DNA of 64,000 nt from Clostridium cellulovorans 743B (GCF_000145275.1 NC_014393.1:2542001-2606000), one strand, 5' to 3'. Shown: positions 44,062 to 54,225, numbered from the stretch's first letter. The notes: generated by a model not told the origin, from the sequence alone. Program-made: numbers and translations.

Positions 44062-44778
44062 CTACCCAATATGACAAGGATTACTTTCGTTACCAATAAA
44101 GAAATTTATTAGGTTTTGTATACTTAGCAATGTAACATTTTCATCAATAAGACTACCTTTTGAACACATCGTAAGTTTATAATCTTCATCAAGGTTTAGA
44201 GGTTTTAATGTCCAACCGTCAATTTTTTCAACATTGTCCTTAGTGGCTTCTACTGAATAGTTTAAAACTGAGAAAGAATTTAATGGTATACTAAGCCCTT
44301 TTCCAACTGCTTTTATGTAACTTTCTTTTGAAGTCCAAAGCTCGTAAAAAAGTTCTTTTCTATTCTCTTCTGGAACTTCTAAAAAAGCCTCAGCTTCTAT
44401 ATTAGAGAAGAAACGTTTTACTATGTCATAATCAAATTTAGATATTTTCTCTACATCTATTCCTACTTCGCTATCTCCAATAGCGCAAACAATCCAATCA
44501 CCAGAGTGTGAAACATTAAACTGTACATTATCTAAAACTCTAATAAGTGGCTTACCATACTCATTGTAAATAAACTTTATTTCTTCATTATTTATCCTAT
44601 ATTCGGAAGCTATAAGATATCTTATAATAAGATCAGCAAATAATCCTCTTACACGATCCTCATATCTTAAAAATCTATTGATTCTTTCTTTTTTTTCTTT
44701 AGATACATATTTACAAAGTGTTGAGAATTCTTTTGAACCTATCTTTTCTTTTATATTAATTGCAAATACTCGAATCAT
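44062..44778 (-). CDS. Sfp-type 4'-phosphopantetheinyl transferase
   Basis: 238 residues. The Sfp signatures are present: NVSHSGDWIVCAI, VGIDVEKISKFDYDI (magnesium-binding Asp) and LWTSKESYIKAVGKGLSIPL. It activates carrier proteins of polyketide or nonribosomal peptide synthases (and possibly others). No synthase gene lies in the window, so its client is elsewhere. A separate AcpS is expected for fatty-acid synthesis. Confidence 0.92.
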   Translation of the reverse strand: MIRVFAINIKEKIGSKEFSTLCKYVSKEKKERINRFLRYEDRVRGLFADLIIRYLIASEYRINNEEIKFIYNEYGKPLIRVLDNVQFNVSHSGDWIVCAIGDSEVGIDVEKISKFDYDIVKRFFSNIEAEAFLEVPEENRKELFYELWTSKESYIKAVGKGLSIPLNSFSVLNYSVEATKDNVEKIDGWTLKPLNLDEDYKLTMCSKGSLIDENVTLLSIQNLINFFIGNESNPCHIG

Positions 44779-44867
44779 GTATATCTCCTAATTTAACTAA
44801 TAAATCTTTCAAATGAAATTTTACTTAAACAAGTAATTATATCATAGAAATTTATTCAAATCTATTG

Positions 44868-44912
44868 AAAAAAGCTGTGATATAAGTATGTTAGTCTTCT
44901 TTATATCACAGC
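44868..44912 (-). terminator. Terminator of the chemotaxis receptor gene
   Basis: Minus strand: GCTGTGATATAA, a loop of about 15 bases, TTATATCACAGC, then TTTTTTCAATAG. Confidence 0.88.
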
Positions 44913-44929
44913 AAGAGTTATATAATTAT

Positions 44930-46792
44930 TTATCTAAATTTAAAAACTTCAATATCTTTCTTTAATCTTTGTGATAACTTGTTTAAAGTTTCAGCCACCG
45001 TAGCTACTTCTTGCATGCTTTCAGTATTTTCCTCCATAGATGCAGAAACTTCTTCTGTAGCAGCTGCAGTTTGCTGAGCAGAAGCTGAAAGATTTTCCAT
45101 AGAACTCACAATTAAGTCTTTCTTTTCAATCATATCTTTGTCTAAAATATTTATTTTGCCTACCCAATCAATTAATGAATCTAGTGAATTTGATATTTTT
45201 GTAAAGGCATCTTTAGCTGTGTCTACTATTACATTTTGAGTAGTTGCGATGTTTTTTGAAATTTTTATAGCATTTACAGCGTTATCTGAATGATGTTGAA
45301 TATTTTGTATAAGTTCTCTTATAGTATTACTTGCTGTAGCAGATTCTTCTGCTAATTTCCTTATTTCATCTGCAACAACTGAAAAACCTTTGCCGGCTTC
45401 CCCTGCCCTTGCTGCTTCTATAGAAGCATTTAAAGCAAGAAGATTTGTTTGTTCCGCAATACTTGTTATTGCATTTACTATTACATTAATTTGTTTTGCA
45501 CTAGAATCAACTTCTACAACTGCTTCATTAACTTTACTTACAGCTTCATCATTTTCATTTGCTTTTGTAGCAACCTCAATAATTGATGACATTCCACTTC
45601 CACTTAAAGAATTACATTCTATTATTTCTTTTTCCATTTCCTCAATAGCACTGGTTAAATTATTTATGCTTTCAGCTAAGGTTGAAGCTTTGTCATAACC
45701 ATTTTGTGTATCATGAGCTTGGTTAGTAGACGTATTAGAAATCTCATAAACTGCGTGAGATACTTGATTTGTAATGGTCGTCATCTCGTTTGCAGAAAAA
45801 GATAATGTATCAGAAGACTCAGAAACCTTTAAAGCAGCATCACTTATATCGTTGAATAATACAGATAAATTGCTTGTCATATCATTAACCGCTTTAGCAA
45901 GCAGTGAAGTTTCATCTTTTGATTTAACTTCTGATTTTATAGTAAAATCTCCACCAGCTACAGATTGTAATTCCTTTGAAACTTGCACAATTGGATTCAC
46001 AAGCTTTTTCGCAAATATAATAGATATAGAACCAGCTATTAAAGCTATAATTATACCTATAACAGATACAACTGTTAAAACTTTATTTACTGTAGAGTCT
46101 AAGACTGTCAAGCTCACAGCACCAACTATCCTCCAATTAGTATCTGCAATAGTTGCATAAAATCCAACTTTATCTTCACCTTGGTAATTGTATTCTACAT
46201 ATCCATTATCAGTTGTCGAATAAGCTTTTTGCTTAATTGCTTCTGTAGAAAGCTCTGTACCAATTTTTTCTTTAGTAGAATGGTAAATTAGTATCTTATT
46301 TTCATCTGTGAGCATATAATATGCTCCATTACCTAAATCTAAATTTTTAACGATTTTACCAATTGTATCTAAGCTAATATCAATTGCTGCTACATCTAAA
46401 AATTCACCTTTATCATTATATACAGCTTTTGCGACTGTAACATAATCTTTATTATCTAAATCAAACCATTTAGTTTCTTTAGAGTCTTTTATAGCCTTAT
46501 AATTGCTATTAGTTTTGTCTAACAGATAAATTTTATCGATTCCTTCATATTTGTCGTTAATTTTATCCAGGGTTGACTTATCTACTGTATTTAGTGAACT
46601 GAGAATTTCATCATAACTTTTACAGAAACGTTCCATAGTATATTTAGCGATTTTTAAATTACTTTGAGCACTTGTCATTATTTGCTTTTTTAATTCTACT
46701 GAAAAATTAGATATACTTACAATAAGAAGAAGTACCATTGGTATAATTAATATGCTCGCAGATAAAGTTAGTATTTTTGTTTTAATTTTCAC
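44930..46792 (-). CDS. Methyl-accepting chemotaxis protein
   Basis: 620 residues. One membrane helix at about 8-28, an extracellular Cache-like sensor (about 35-235), a second helix (VVSVIGIIIALIAGSISIIF, about 242-262), HAMP (about 263-320) and the signalling domain. The hairpin tip reads ISIAEQTNLLALNASIEAAR, the universal MCP signature. The sensed ligand is unknown. Monocistronic. Confidence 0.95.
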   Translation of the reverse strand: MKIKTKILTLSASILIIPMVLLLIVSISNFSVELKKQIMTSAQSNLKIAKYTMERFCKSYDEILSSLNTVDKSTLDKINDKYEGIDKIYLLDKTNSNYKAIKDSKETKWFDLDNKDYVTVAKAVYNDKGEFLDVAAIDISLDTIGKIVKNLDLGNGAYYMLTDENKILIYHSTKEKIGTELSTEAIKQKAYSTTDNGYVEYNYQGEDKVGFYATIADTNWRIVGAVSLTVLDSTVNKVLTVVSVIGIIIALIAGSISIIFAKKLVNPIVQVSKELQSVAGGDFTIKSEVKSKDETSLLAKAVNDMTSNLSVLFNDISDAALKVSESSDTLSFSANEMTTITNQVSHAVYEISNTSTNQAHDTQNGYDKASTLAESINNLTSAIEEMEKEIIECNSLSGSGMSSIIEVATKANENDEAVSKVNEAVVEVDSSAKQINVIVNAITSIAEQTNLLALNASIEAARAGEAGKGFSVVADEIRKLAEESATASNTIRELIQNIQHHSDNAVNAIKISKNIATTQNVIVDTAKDAFTKISNSLDSLIDWVGKINILDKDMIEKKDLIVSSMENLSASAQQTAAATEEVSASMEENTESMQEVATVAETLNKLSQRLKKDIEVFKFR

Positions 46793-47315
46793 TTAAATCA
46801 TCCCTTCTGATTGTTATATTAATTAAGTTTAGTATAGTTCTACATTGATTTATAGAATTTAGCTAGTGAAAAAGAGTATTCTATAAAGATTCAATAAGAA
46901 CTACAAAATATTTATCGAGATGTTCTTCATAATTAATAATAATGTTTTCTATGGCTCGCATGCCAAAGTATGTAATAGTTAGTATTTCAACGTTTTACTA
47001 TAGTTTCACAAATTATATTATATATTTGTTTTACGGTTCTAGAATTTTTAAACATAAATTATATTTATCTTTATTATGTAAAATTGAAGTTTAGGGATAT
47101 TATATCATTTTATTACAGAAAACACTACATTCAATCTAAAAATTTACCATTTTAATCGACATTCTCCTAAGTATGTAATTATATTTTCGTAAAATAATCG
47201 AGAGCAATTGTGTATTATATGCAATCTAGTAAAGGTTTGTTGCATATTAAGCACTTTTTATATATAAAATCATATTAATATAAAGTAAGCTATTATTTAG
47301 AGAGGAACTTTTAAA
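46793..47315. other. Intergenic region upstream of the chemotaxis and SleC-like genes
   Basis: 520 bases between divergent genes. It contains an 8-bp inverted repeat ATATGCAA / TTGCATAT (47217-47247) about 70 bases before the SleC-like gene, and a 27-codon fragment on the minus strand (46961-46881, MRAIENIIINYEEHLDKYF and a short tail) with no ribosome binding site. A sporulation promoter is expected for the SleC-like gene but none could be assigned with confidence. Confidence 0.45.
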
Positions 47316-48665
47316 ATGGCAATAGGATCATTGCAAGTTAGAGTTTTAAGGGGTAACGTTGAGGCGCCTGTTGATAATGCAAAAATAGTAGTGAGTCAAC
47401 ACACAAGTGAAGGAACTAGACAAACAGAACAACAATTAATTACTGATTCCTCAGGACTTTCAGGGATTGTTGAATTAGACGCACCAGAAAAAGAATTTTC
47501 TCAAACTCCATCAAATACAAGACCTTATAGTACTTGTGATATAAGGGTTTCAGCAGAAGGATATGAAGATTTTGAAATCAAGGGTACTCAAATACTACCA
47601 GATACTCTTTCTCTACAAGATGTTAGGCTTAGATCAACAAATCAACGTAGACAAAATGAAGAGCAAACAGATGAGGATATAATTGTAATACCAGAAGCCG
47701 TATTATTTGGAGATTATCCTGTAAAAATACCTGAGGATCCTGTAAAGCCTCTTCCTAGTCCAACAGGAGGAGTAGTTCTTCAAAAGCCTGTTGTACCACA
47801 GTATATAGTTGTACATTTAGGAGCACCAAATGATACTTCAGTACCAAATGTAACAGTGAACTTTGCTGATTATATCAAAAACGTATGCTCAAGTGAAATA
47901 TACGCAACATGGCCAGAAACAGCAATTAGGGCTAATATATACTGTATTACCTCTTTTGCATTAAATAGAATATATACAGAATGGTATAGAAACCAAGGTA
48001 AAAATTTCCAGGTAACAAATCATACAGCCTATGATCAAGCTTTTTTCTATGGAAGAAATATCTATGCTAATATAAGTAGGTTAGTTGACGAATTATTTAC
48101 AACCTATGTTCAACGTCAAGGGCAAAAGCAACCTCTATTAACTCAATACGTAGATGGTGTAAGAGTAGTAAGAGATGGTTGGTTCTCACAATGGGGAAGT
48201 AAGTATTTAGCTGATAGCGGCAAGTTTCCATATGAGATCCTTACACATTATTATGGAACAGATATAAACTTGGTTAGAGCTGAAAAAGTAGTTGGAATTC
48301 CTCAATCTTTCCCTGGTTATGCATTGCGAATTGGCTCATCTGGGCAACCAGTTAGAACTGTTCAAACTTTTTTAAATCGGATCGCAGTTAATTTTCCTGC
48401 AATACCAAAATTAGCGGTTACTGGAGTTTACGATGCAAAAACCGCAACGTCAGTTAAAAAGTTCCAAGAGGTATTCAAATTATCTCAAAGTGGGATTGTA
48501 GACTATGCAACATGGTTTGCTATATCTAGACTATATGTAGCAGTAACAAAAATTGCAGAACTGAGAGAAGAAGATTTAAGAGCTTCATTAAATGGCCTAT
48601 TCGTTCCTCCAATTGTAGGAGATTATGATGGTTATCTTCCAGTAATAGATTACCCAACAAATTAA
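47316..48665 (+). CDS. SleC-like spore cortex-lytic / peptidoglycan-binding protein
   Basis: 449 residues, no signal peptide. The N-terminus (about 1-105) is a beta-sandwich-like domain (GSLQVRVLRGNVEAPVDNAK, then AEGYEDFEI). The middle (about 155-340) carries the SpoIID/LytB-like ATWPETAIRANIYCITSFAL and WGSKYLADSG blocks. A C-terminal peptidoglycan-binding domain (about 345-410) has RIGSSGQPVRTVQTFLNRI and KKFQEVFKLSQSGIVD. This layout resembles clostridial SleC, which digests spore cortex during germination. A non-lytic paralogue is possible. AGAGAGGAA precedes the ATG. Confidence 0.72.
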   Translation: MAIGSLQVRVLRGNVEAPVDNAKIVVSQHTSEGTRQTEQQLITDSSGLSGIVELDAPEKEFSQTPSNTRPYSTCDIRVSAEGYEDFEIKGTQILPDTLSLQDVRLRSTNQRRQNEEQTDEDIIVIPEAVLFGDYPVKIPEDPVKPLPSPTGGVVLQKPVVPQYIVVHLGAPNDTSVPNVTVNFADYIKNVCSSEIYATWPETAIRANIYCITSFALNRIYTEWYRNQGKNFQVTNHTAYDQAFFYGRNIYANISRLVDELFTTYVQRQGQKQPLLTQYVDGVRVVRDGWFSQWGSKYLADSGKFPYEILTHYYGTDINLVRAEKVVGIPQSFPGYALRIGSSGQPVRTVQTFLNRIAVNFPAIPKLAVTGVYDAKTATSVKKFQEVFKLSQSGIVDYATWFAISRLYVAVTKIAELREEDLRASLNGLFVPPIVGDYDGYLPVIDYPTN

Positions 48666-48714
48666 CCTGTTAGTTTTTTATGTAAATAATTTTCTTTAAA
48701 AATATTTTTCACAT

Positions 48715-48745
48715 AAAAAGGGTACTCGATTGAGTCCCCTTTTTA
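48715..48745. terminator. Terminator between the SleC-like gene and dedA-like gene
   Basis: AAAAAGGG(TA)CTC, a four-base loop, GAG(TC)CCCTTTTT, with A and T runs that allow action in both directions. Confidence 0.8.
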
Positions 48746-48765
48746 TAAAATCAAATATCATATTT

Positions 48766-49416
48766 TTAAACAGTAGCCTTGCTTGCTCTTTTTTCTTTAA
48801 TATAAGCTATTACTCCTGGTATTACAGAAATAACAATAATAGCAATTAGTACATACGAAAAGTGTTCTTTAATAAAAGGTAAATCCCCAAAAACGTAACC
48901 TCCAACTAAGAACAAGCCAACCCATAATAATCCACCAAGTAGATTATAAGTTATAAATTTTGAATAACTCATTTCACCTATTCCTGCAACGAAAGGAACG
49001 AAGGTTCTTATTATTGGTATGAATCTACCTATTACAATAGTCATGGAGCCATGTTTTTCATAAAAAGCATTAGCTTTATGTATATATTCTTTGTTTATAA
49101 GTGGAATCTTCTCTTTTTCTAATATTTTGGTTCCTATTTTTTCTCCGATGTGATAGTTCACAGTATCTCCAATTACAGCTGCTAAGTAGAAAACTATAAA
49201 TAAAGTAACGATATTAAGAGAACCTGATGCTGAAAGAGCGGCTGTAGCAAAGATCAATGAATCTCCTGGCAAAAATGGAGTAATTACAAGTCCTGTTTCA
49301 CAAAAAACTATTAAGAACATAAGTGCATAAGTCCATACACCATAGTTCTGTACTATCTCATTTAAATGTTTATCTAGATGAAGTATTATATCAATAAAAG
49401 TTTGAATTAAGCTCAT
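48766..49416 (-). CDS. DedA-family membrane protein
   Basis: 216 residues with four to five membrane segments. The family motifs FLPGDSLIFATAALSASG, the E/D-rich NYHIGEKIG and GRFIPIIRTFVPFVAGIGEM are present. DedA proteins act in lipid-carrier flipping and membrane homeostasis. AAGGAGG precedes the start. Confidence 0.93.
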   Translation of the reverse strand: MSLIQTFIDIILHLDKHLNEIVQNYGVWTYALMFLIVFCETGLVITPFLPGDSLIFATAALSASGSLNIVTLFIVFYLAAVIGDTVNYHIGEKIGTKILEKEKIPLINKEYIHKANAFYEKHGSMTIVIGRFIPIIRTFVPFVAGIGEMSYSKFITYNLLGGLLWVGLFLVGGYVFGDLPFIKEHFSYVLIAIIVISVIPGVIAYIKEKRASKATV

Positions 49417-49486
49417 TTCTTCCTCCTTAATGCTGATAAAATTGTCTTTTATATGTTTATTATAAATTATAAAGATTAAAAAAAGA

Positions 49487-49903
49487 TTAAAATCTATTAA
49501 TCTTTTTTGATTTTCTTAAAACTATAAAAAATATAGATTCCAAAAGAAAACCTAGACTAATACCTAAAATATAGGCAATCAAATCACTCCACAAAAAACC
49601 AACGCCCAAAACAAGTCGACCAATTGAAGTCTTCCTTATAGAATCTATAAAAACTCCCTGATATAGTTGGCTAAGTTCAATACCATAGCAGAATAGAATA
49701 GCAAATATTGCGATTATCCACATATTCTTAGAGGGGAATAAAAATCCCAAACCGATAAAAATCATTAATGCCCATAAAGCATCTCCTAAATATATATTAA
49801 GTATATTAGGAAATAACTCAGGGAACTTTCTTGTAAATAATCCTAAAGCTATTATAGATACTAAGAATATAAAGTATATATATCTATTCCGTTTATAAAT
49901 CAT
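49487..49903 (-). CDS. DUF2809-like membrane protein
   Basis: 138 residues with about four hydrophobic segments. RNRYIYFIFLVSIIALGLFT, LGDALWALMIFIGLGFLF and the C-terminal SDLIAYILGISLGF resemble DUF2809. Function unknown. It lies 38 bases downstream of the Dabb-domain gene and may share its transcript. Confidence 0.75.
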   Translation of the reverse strand: MIYKRNRYIYFIFLVSIIALGLFTRKFPELFPNILNIYLGDALWALMIFIGLGFLFPSKNMWIIAIFAILFCYGIELSQLYQGVFIDSIRKTSIGRLVLGVGFLWSDLIAYILGISLGFLLESIFFIVLRKSKKINRF

Positions 49904-49940
49904 TATTTTTCATCCTAACCTAATTTATGAGGATTGTTGT

Positions 49941-50243
49941 CTATGCTGTGTAGTCTACAACAACTCTTTCTATGTTAACATTTCTTACATATCCAGCAAC
50001 TCTTATATGTTCAGGATGGTTTTGGTATGTATTTAAATCATCTTCATTCTCAAATTCAGAATATAAGACTACGTCAGATGCTTGAGCAGAATCATTAAAA
50101 TTAATTCCCACTTCTATTGTTTTTATTTTATTAATTACATTCTTTAATGATTCAAGATCTTCCTTTATTTTAGTAGCAATTTCTTGTTTATTCTTCCCTT
50201 CATAAGTATCTTTTAATTTCCACATTACAATATGTTTAATCAT
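49941..50243 (-). CDS. Dabb-family (stress-responsive alpha/beta barrel) protein
   Basis: 100 residues: MIKHIVMWKLKD, then KNVINKIKTIEVGINFN and LYSEFENEDDLNTYQNHPEH, the typical ferredoxin-like dimeric barrel seen in stress-response A/B proteins. No catalytic function known for the short form. Confidence 0.9.
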   Translation of the reverse strand: MIKHIVMWKLKDTYEGKNKQEIATKIKEDLESLKNVINKIKTIEVGINFNDSAQASDVVLYSEFENEDDLNTYQNHPEHIRVAGYVRNVNIERVVVDYTA

Positions 50244-50370
50244 AATTTTATTTCTCCTATCTATTGTTCATTTGTATTACCTTTGAATAATTATTCTTAT
50301 TATATAATAACATAAAAGAATATATATTGAAAAAAAATAAAGTAATTTAATACAGTGTATTTTAAAAATA

Positions 50371-50415
50371 AAAAAAGAAACCTTAAAGTCAGTAGCACTT
50401 CAAGAGTTCCTTTTA
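50371..50415 (-). terminator. Terminator of the AIM24-family gene
   Basis: Minus strand: an imperfect stem between AAGGAACTCTTGAAGT and ACTTTAAGGTTTC, then TTTTTTT. Confidence 0.65.
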
Positions 50416-50517
50416 ATCACAACTATTCATTTATGAAACGTATATAAACATCGTAGTCATCATTTTTCTTCAGTCGTAGAAAGAAATATTTTTTATTTAT
50501 ATTTTTTACAAGTTAAA

Positions 50518-51318
50518 CTATCTATCTCCACCTAAAATATTACCTAAAATTCCAAGGGCACTGCCCTCGTCTTTTCTATGCCCTCCAAGGTGTGGTGCTG
50601 CAGCAAATACTCGTTCAGCTAGTCTGCTAAATGGTAAACTTTGAATCCAAACAGTACCAGGGCCTGTTAATGTGGCGAAAAATACTCCTTCGCCGCCAAA
50701 TAAAGTATTTTTTACGCCACCAACAAATTGAATGTCGTAATGAACCTCTTGAGTCATTGCAACTAAACATCCAGTGTCAACTCTTAAAGTTTCTCCCGGC
50801 ATTAAATCTTTCTTTATAATAGCTCCACAGGCATGAATAAAAGCTACCCCATCCCCTTCTAGTTTTTCGAGAATAAAGCCTTCACCACCAAAAAATCCTA
50901 CACTAAGTTTTTTTCTAAAGTCAATTCCAATGGATACTCCTTTAGCTGCACATAAGAAAGCATCCTTTTGGCATATTATTCTACCACCTAATAGGCTTAA
51001 ATCCATAGGTATTATCTTTCCAGGATAAGGTGCTGCAAAATATACCTTCTCTTTTATATTACCTAAGTTTGTAAAGGCAGTCATAAACAAGCTTTCTCCT
51101 GTAAGAACTCTTTTACCAGCATAGAATAGCTTATCCTTAAAGGTGCTACTTGGATTTTGGTTTGATCCATCTCCAAATATAGTTTCCATTTGTATACTAG
51201 GATCCATCATCATCATAGCACCAGCTTCTGCTACTACAGTTTCTTTTGGATCAAGTTCAATCTCTACATATTGGATATCGTCACCAGTAATTTTGTAGTC
51301 AATTTCATGAGAATTCAT
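50518..51318 (-). CDS. TIGR00266/AIM24-family protein
   Basis: 266 residues. VEIELDPKETVVAEAGAMM, GESLFMTAFTN, AAPYPGKIIPMDL, LLGGRIICQKDAFLCAA and GGVKNTLFGGEGVFFATLTG are characteristic of the TIGR00266 beta-roll family, related to mitochondrial AIM24. Function unknown in bacteria. It is 22 bases downstream of the lipoprotein gene and probably co-transcribed. Confidence 0.9.
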   Translation of the reverse strand: MNSHEIDYKITGDDIQYVEIELDPKETVVAEAGAMMMMDPSIQMETIFGDGSNQNPSSTFKDKLFYAGKRVLTGESLFMTAFTNLGNIKEKVYFAAPYPGKIIPMDLSLLGGRIICQKDAFLCAAKGVSIGIDFRKKLSVGFFGGEGFILEKLEGDGVAFIHACGAIIKKDLMPGETLRVDTGCLVAMTQEVHYDIQFVGGVKNTLFGGEGVFFATLTGPGTVWIQSLPFSRLAERVFAAAPHLGGHRKDEGSALGILGNILGGDR

Positions 51319-51340
51319 TCTTCCATCTCCTTTTTATATA

Positions 51341-52276
51341 CTAATTTAGTTTTTGTGATGTATAATTAGTTTTGCTTTCTATATCCATTGGAATAGAAAT
51401 ACCTTTTCCTTGCATTGTCACATCACCAGTGCCTGATAATGTCTGTATTATATCTCCACTTTGTAAGAAACCATTAGACTTACTTACTTTTAATGTTTTA
51501 GTTTCTTTACCAGTTCCATTATAATTCATATTGATGCCTACCGTTTGAAGAGACTTTATTATATCATTTGCACTTAGCTCAGAATTTACATCAATAGTAA
51601 CTAAATCATCTTTTATTTCTTTTAATGTCATAGCGCTGTTAATTTTCATAGGTACAGCAGCATTTAATACTGTTTCTTTTGTCCAAGAGTCCCCAACTTT
51701 AACTTCTTTTCCAGGATAAATATCCATAGATTGATTTAGTGAATCCTTTATAGCGTCGTTACCTACTGTTTGGTTTAGAAAATGAGTCAAAACTCCCTTT
51801 TGATTTTCGTCGATATCTTTAATGTTGGAAACTATAGCTTCTAATATTTCATTAACTCCATCGATATTTAATATTTTTCCTTCTCTGCTGATTTTAAATG
51901 AAAATTCTTTTCCAATAATAGATTTTAAAGCTAAGTTTTGAGGTGTGGAATTATCCATATCTTTGGTTGAATCAAAATCAAGAGTTGCACCAACAGCATT
52001 TTGCTTTTCTATTAATGAATCGTACTTAACATTAATAGTAGTAATTCCATCCTCTGCAACATCAATAATATTATAAATATATACTATTGTAGTGTTTCCA
52101 CTCATATTAATGCCTTGTTGCCCTAATTTTATTGATATATTTTGTTCTATCTGCTGGGTTACTTTATAAGAGTCACCTTCTTTTACATTTAACTGGATAA
52201 GTGAATTACTCTTACATCCACTTAACAAAGATATCATCAGCATCATAATTATAAGTAAATAAGCTGTTTTTTTCAT
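51341..52276 (-). CDS. Lipoprotein (DUF6263-like)
   Basis: About 311 residues from ATG 52276, chosen because AAAGGAGA sits seven bases upstream; two earlier ATGs overlap that site. A lipoprotein signal peptide (MKKTAYLLIIMMLMISLLSGC) gives Cys21 as the lipidated residue. The body is beta-rich, with VTQQIEQNISIKL and IIGKEFSFKISREGKILNI, similar to DUF6263 proteins. Role unknown; surface localisation is expected. Confidence 0.78.
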   Translation of the reverse strand: MKKTAYLLIIMMLMISLLSGCKSNSLIQLNVKEGDSYKVTQQIEQNISIKLGQQGINMSGNTTIVYIYNIIDVAEDGITTINVKYDSLIEKQNAVGATLDFDSTKDMDNSTPQNLALKSIIGKEFSFKISREGKILNIDGVNEILEAIVSNIKDIDENQKGVLTHFLNQTVGNDAIKDSLNQSMDIYPGKEVKVGDSWTKETVLNAAVPMKINSAMTLKEIKDDLVTIDVNSELSANDIIKSLQTVGINMNYNGTGKETKTLKVSKSNGFLQSGDIIQTLSGTGDVTMQGKGISIPMDIESKTNYTSQKLN

Positions 52277-52417
52277 TTTCATTCTCCTTTTAGATTTCAT
52301 AGTAATTTTTTCAATAACTAAATTAGTTATACATTTTGATAAGACGTTTTTATACTAGTTAAATATCTATTGTAGATTTTATGCACTGGTGCAAGATTCT
52401 ATGAAAAAGGTAGCGAC

Positions 52418-52912
52418 TTAAAGTTTCTTTTCAAAACAAAAGAATTCACCCTTTCTAAATTTAACAATGCCTCTTTTTTCATAACCATTATTCTCATATA
52501 ATCTACATGCTATGCTATTTTTAGTAAATGAGTCTAAACGTATTGAATCATATGCCTCTTCTTTTCCTCGCTTTTCAGCATACTGGATAAGTTTTGTAGC
52601 AATTCCCATACCTTGATATTTTGGATCAACACAAACTCGATGAATAATCAAATTATTATCACTAGTAGTATTCCATGAAATTGATTCATATTCTCTATCT
52701 TGATAATTATTTAAAACAGCAAAGCCAGTAATTTTATTATCAGATATACATACATATAGATTTTCCCCTTGAATATCTTCTTGTATTACAATTTCATTAG
52801 GATAAATATCATCCCATTGATATATGCCATTCTGTTCCATGTTCTTAATAGAATCTCTAATTATCCTCATTATTTCTTGAATTTCTGCTAAATTTCCTTT
52901 TCTAAATTCCAT
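52418..52912 (-). CDS. GNAT-family N-acetyltransferase
   Basis: 164 residues, single GNAT domain: ITGFAVLNNYQ, then HRVCVDPKYQGMGIATKLI (the acetyl-CoA loop) and SIACRLYENNGYEKRG. Similar proteins acetylate small amines or peptides; substrate unknown. It stands in a group of small accessory enzymes read leftwards. Confidence 0.9.
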   Translation of the reverse strand: MEFRKGNLAEIQEIMRIIRDSIKNMEQNGIYQWDDIYPNEIVIQEDIQGENLYVCISDNKITGFAVLNNYQDREYESISWNTTSDNNLIIHRVCVDPKYQGMGIATKLIQYAEKRGKEEAYDSIRLDSFTKNSIACRLYENNGYEKRGIVKFRKGEFFCFEKKL

Positions 52913-53021
52913 ACTAATAAGCCCTCTTTCTATTCATCTATAAGTTTAGTAGTCAATAAACTTAATTATGGAATAACCTATATAAAAAGATTCTACTGAT
53001 TATATTCCAATTACATAAGTT

Positions 53022-53879
53022 TTAAGCCATCATTTGCATTCTCTTAAGGTATTCTATTACATTTTCTGCTTCTTCTTTGGAATATTCAAAGTTGAAATGT
53101 GTTGATACAGTGATAGCAAGTTCGTGGAAAAACTCACATATCTTGAGCAACTTGTCCCAAATTTCTTTATACTCTCCATTAGGGAATAAGTTTGTGAATC
53201 TGTCCATATCACTATCACTAAGGTATCTTTTAAAATATTTATAACACTTTCCTGTAGAAACTGAAAAATCATATTCAATTCCAATTTTCCAATTAAGCAT
53301 TTTTAAAAACATATCCATCTGGTAATGTTCCATGAAAAATTTAACATACATTAATTCTTCTCTACATAAACCTTTTGCAATATTTGTATTTAACCACCAA
53401 AACTCATTACAACAATCCCTAAATTCTTCTTTTGACGGTTTTTGAATATAGTAATAATCCTTAACTTCGATGTTATGTAAACCATCTATTCCATCTTTAT
53501 CAAGTAATATAATCCTAGGTTCTTTATCATTTATTCTTCTTTTAACATTTTCAATATCAACAAGCGTTAAATCAATTCTATTACCATCTAGAAATTGCAT
53601 TAAGTATATAAAATCTTCGTTACTATTATAATCATACTGATGACTATACCAATCAACTGATTTCTGCATAATTAATCTATCACCAAATTGGTCTAGCCAA
53701 TGATCATCCTTTGTAAAAGATTGAATTTCATTTACTATATAAACAATATCAAAATCTGAATATTTATCTTGGGTTGCATCAGGATCTACTCGTGAACCTG
53801 ATAAATATACAGCTCGAATCCTAGCATCTTCTTTAGCTATATTTAATATTAAATCCATCATTTCTTGAGTATTTCTCAT
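53022..53879 (-). CDS. Aminoglycoside 6-adenylyltransferase-like protein
   Basis: 285 residues from ATG 53879 (AAAGGTAG upstream; an earlier ATG at 53906 overlaps this site and the previous gene). The nucleotidyltransferase core shows YLSGSRVDPDAT and SDFDIVY, with the paired Asp metal ligands, then RIDLTLVD; the rest matches the helical part of AadE/AAD(6) enzymes. Chromosomal homologues are common and do not always give resistance, so streptomycin modification is only a possibility. Confidence 0.85.
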   Translation of the reverse strand: MRNTQEMMDLILNIAKEDARIRAVYLSGSRVDPDATQDKYSDFDIVYIVNEIQSFTKDDHWLDQFGDRLIMQKSVDWYSHQYDYNSNEDFIYLMQFLDGNRIDLTLVDIENVKRRINDKEPRIILLDKDGIDGLHNIEVKDYYYIQKPSKEEFRDCCNEFWWLNTNIAKGLCREELMYVKFFMEHYQMDMFLKMLNWKIGIEYDFSVSTGKCYKYFKRYLSDSDMDRFTNLFPNGEYKEIWDKLLKICEFFHELAITVSTHFNFEYSKEEAENVIEYLKRMQMMA

Positions 53880-53886
53880 TTTATAA

Positions 53887-54225
53887 CTACCTTTCAACAC
53901 TTCCACTTACTGATTGAAATTTTAAAAAACGTGTTCCTTTAAAAGTTAAGGTTCCCCATTCATGTTCTGTAATATTTCTAAATACACGTCTTCCAACGTT
54001 AAATTTAATTTCACTGCCAGTGTCCAGTTGAAATATCAGGATCAAGGCTTCATTTGTCGACATCATGCCATTACCATCAGTATGGGAATGCATGTCTCTC
54101 TTTTTCTTAATTAGTTGAGCTTTAGTAGATATAACAGGTGAATTTTCATTTTTAATATAAGTGGCTATTCCCATAAATGCTACAAAAGCAAAGAAAATAA
54201 AAAATATTATTTGAAAGCTAAACAT
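53887..54225 (-). CDS. DUF2500-like membrane protein
   Basis: 112 residues with one N-terminal membrane helix (about 3-22) and a beta-rich part (SPVISTKAQLIKKKRDMHSH, LIFQLDTGSEIKFNVG) as in DUF2500. Function unknown. Its stop overlaps the earliest possible start of the adenylyltransferase gene, so they are likely co-transcribed. Confidence 0.75.
   Translation of the reverse strand: MFSFQIIFFIFFAFVAFMGIATYIKNENSPVISTKAQLIKKKRDMHSHTDGNGMMSTNEALILIFQLDTGSEIKFNVGRRVFRNITEHEWGTLTFKGTRFLKFQSVSGSVER

Noticed and set aside
44062..44778. Natural-product biosynthesis cluster around the phosphopantetheinyl transferase
   Set aside because: No carrier, synthase or tailoring genes lie nearby; neighbours are yebC and a chemotaxis receptor.
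53022..53879. Acquired antibiotic-resistance island
   Set aside because: The adenylyltransferase-like gene has host-like base composition, and no integrase, resistance cassette or element boundary surrounds it.
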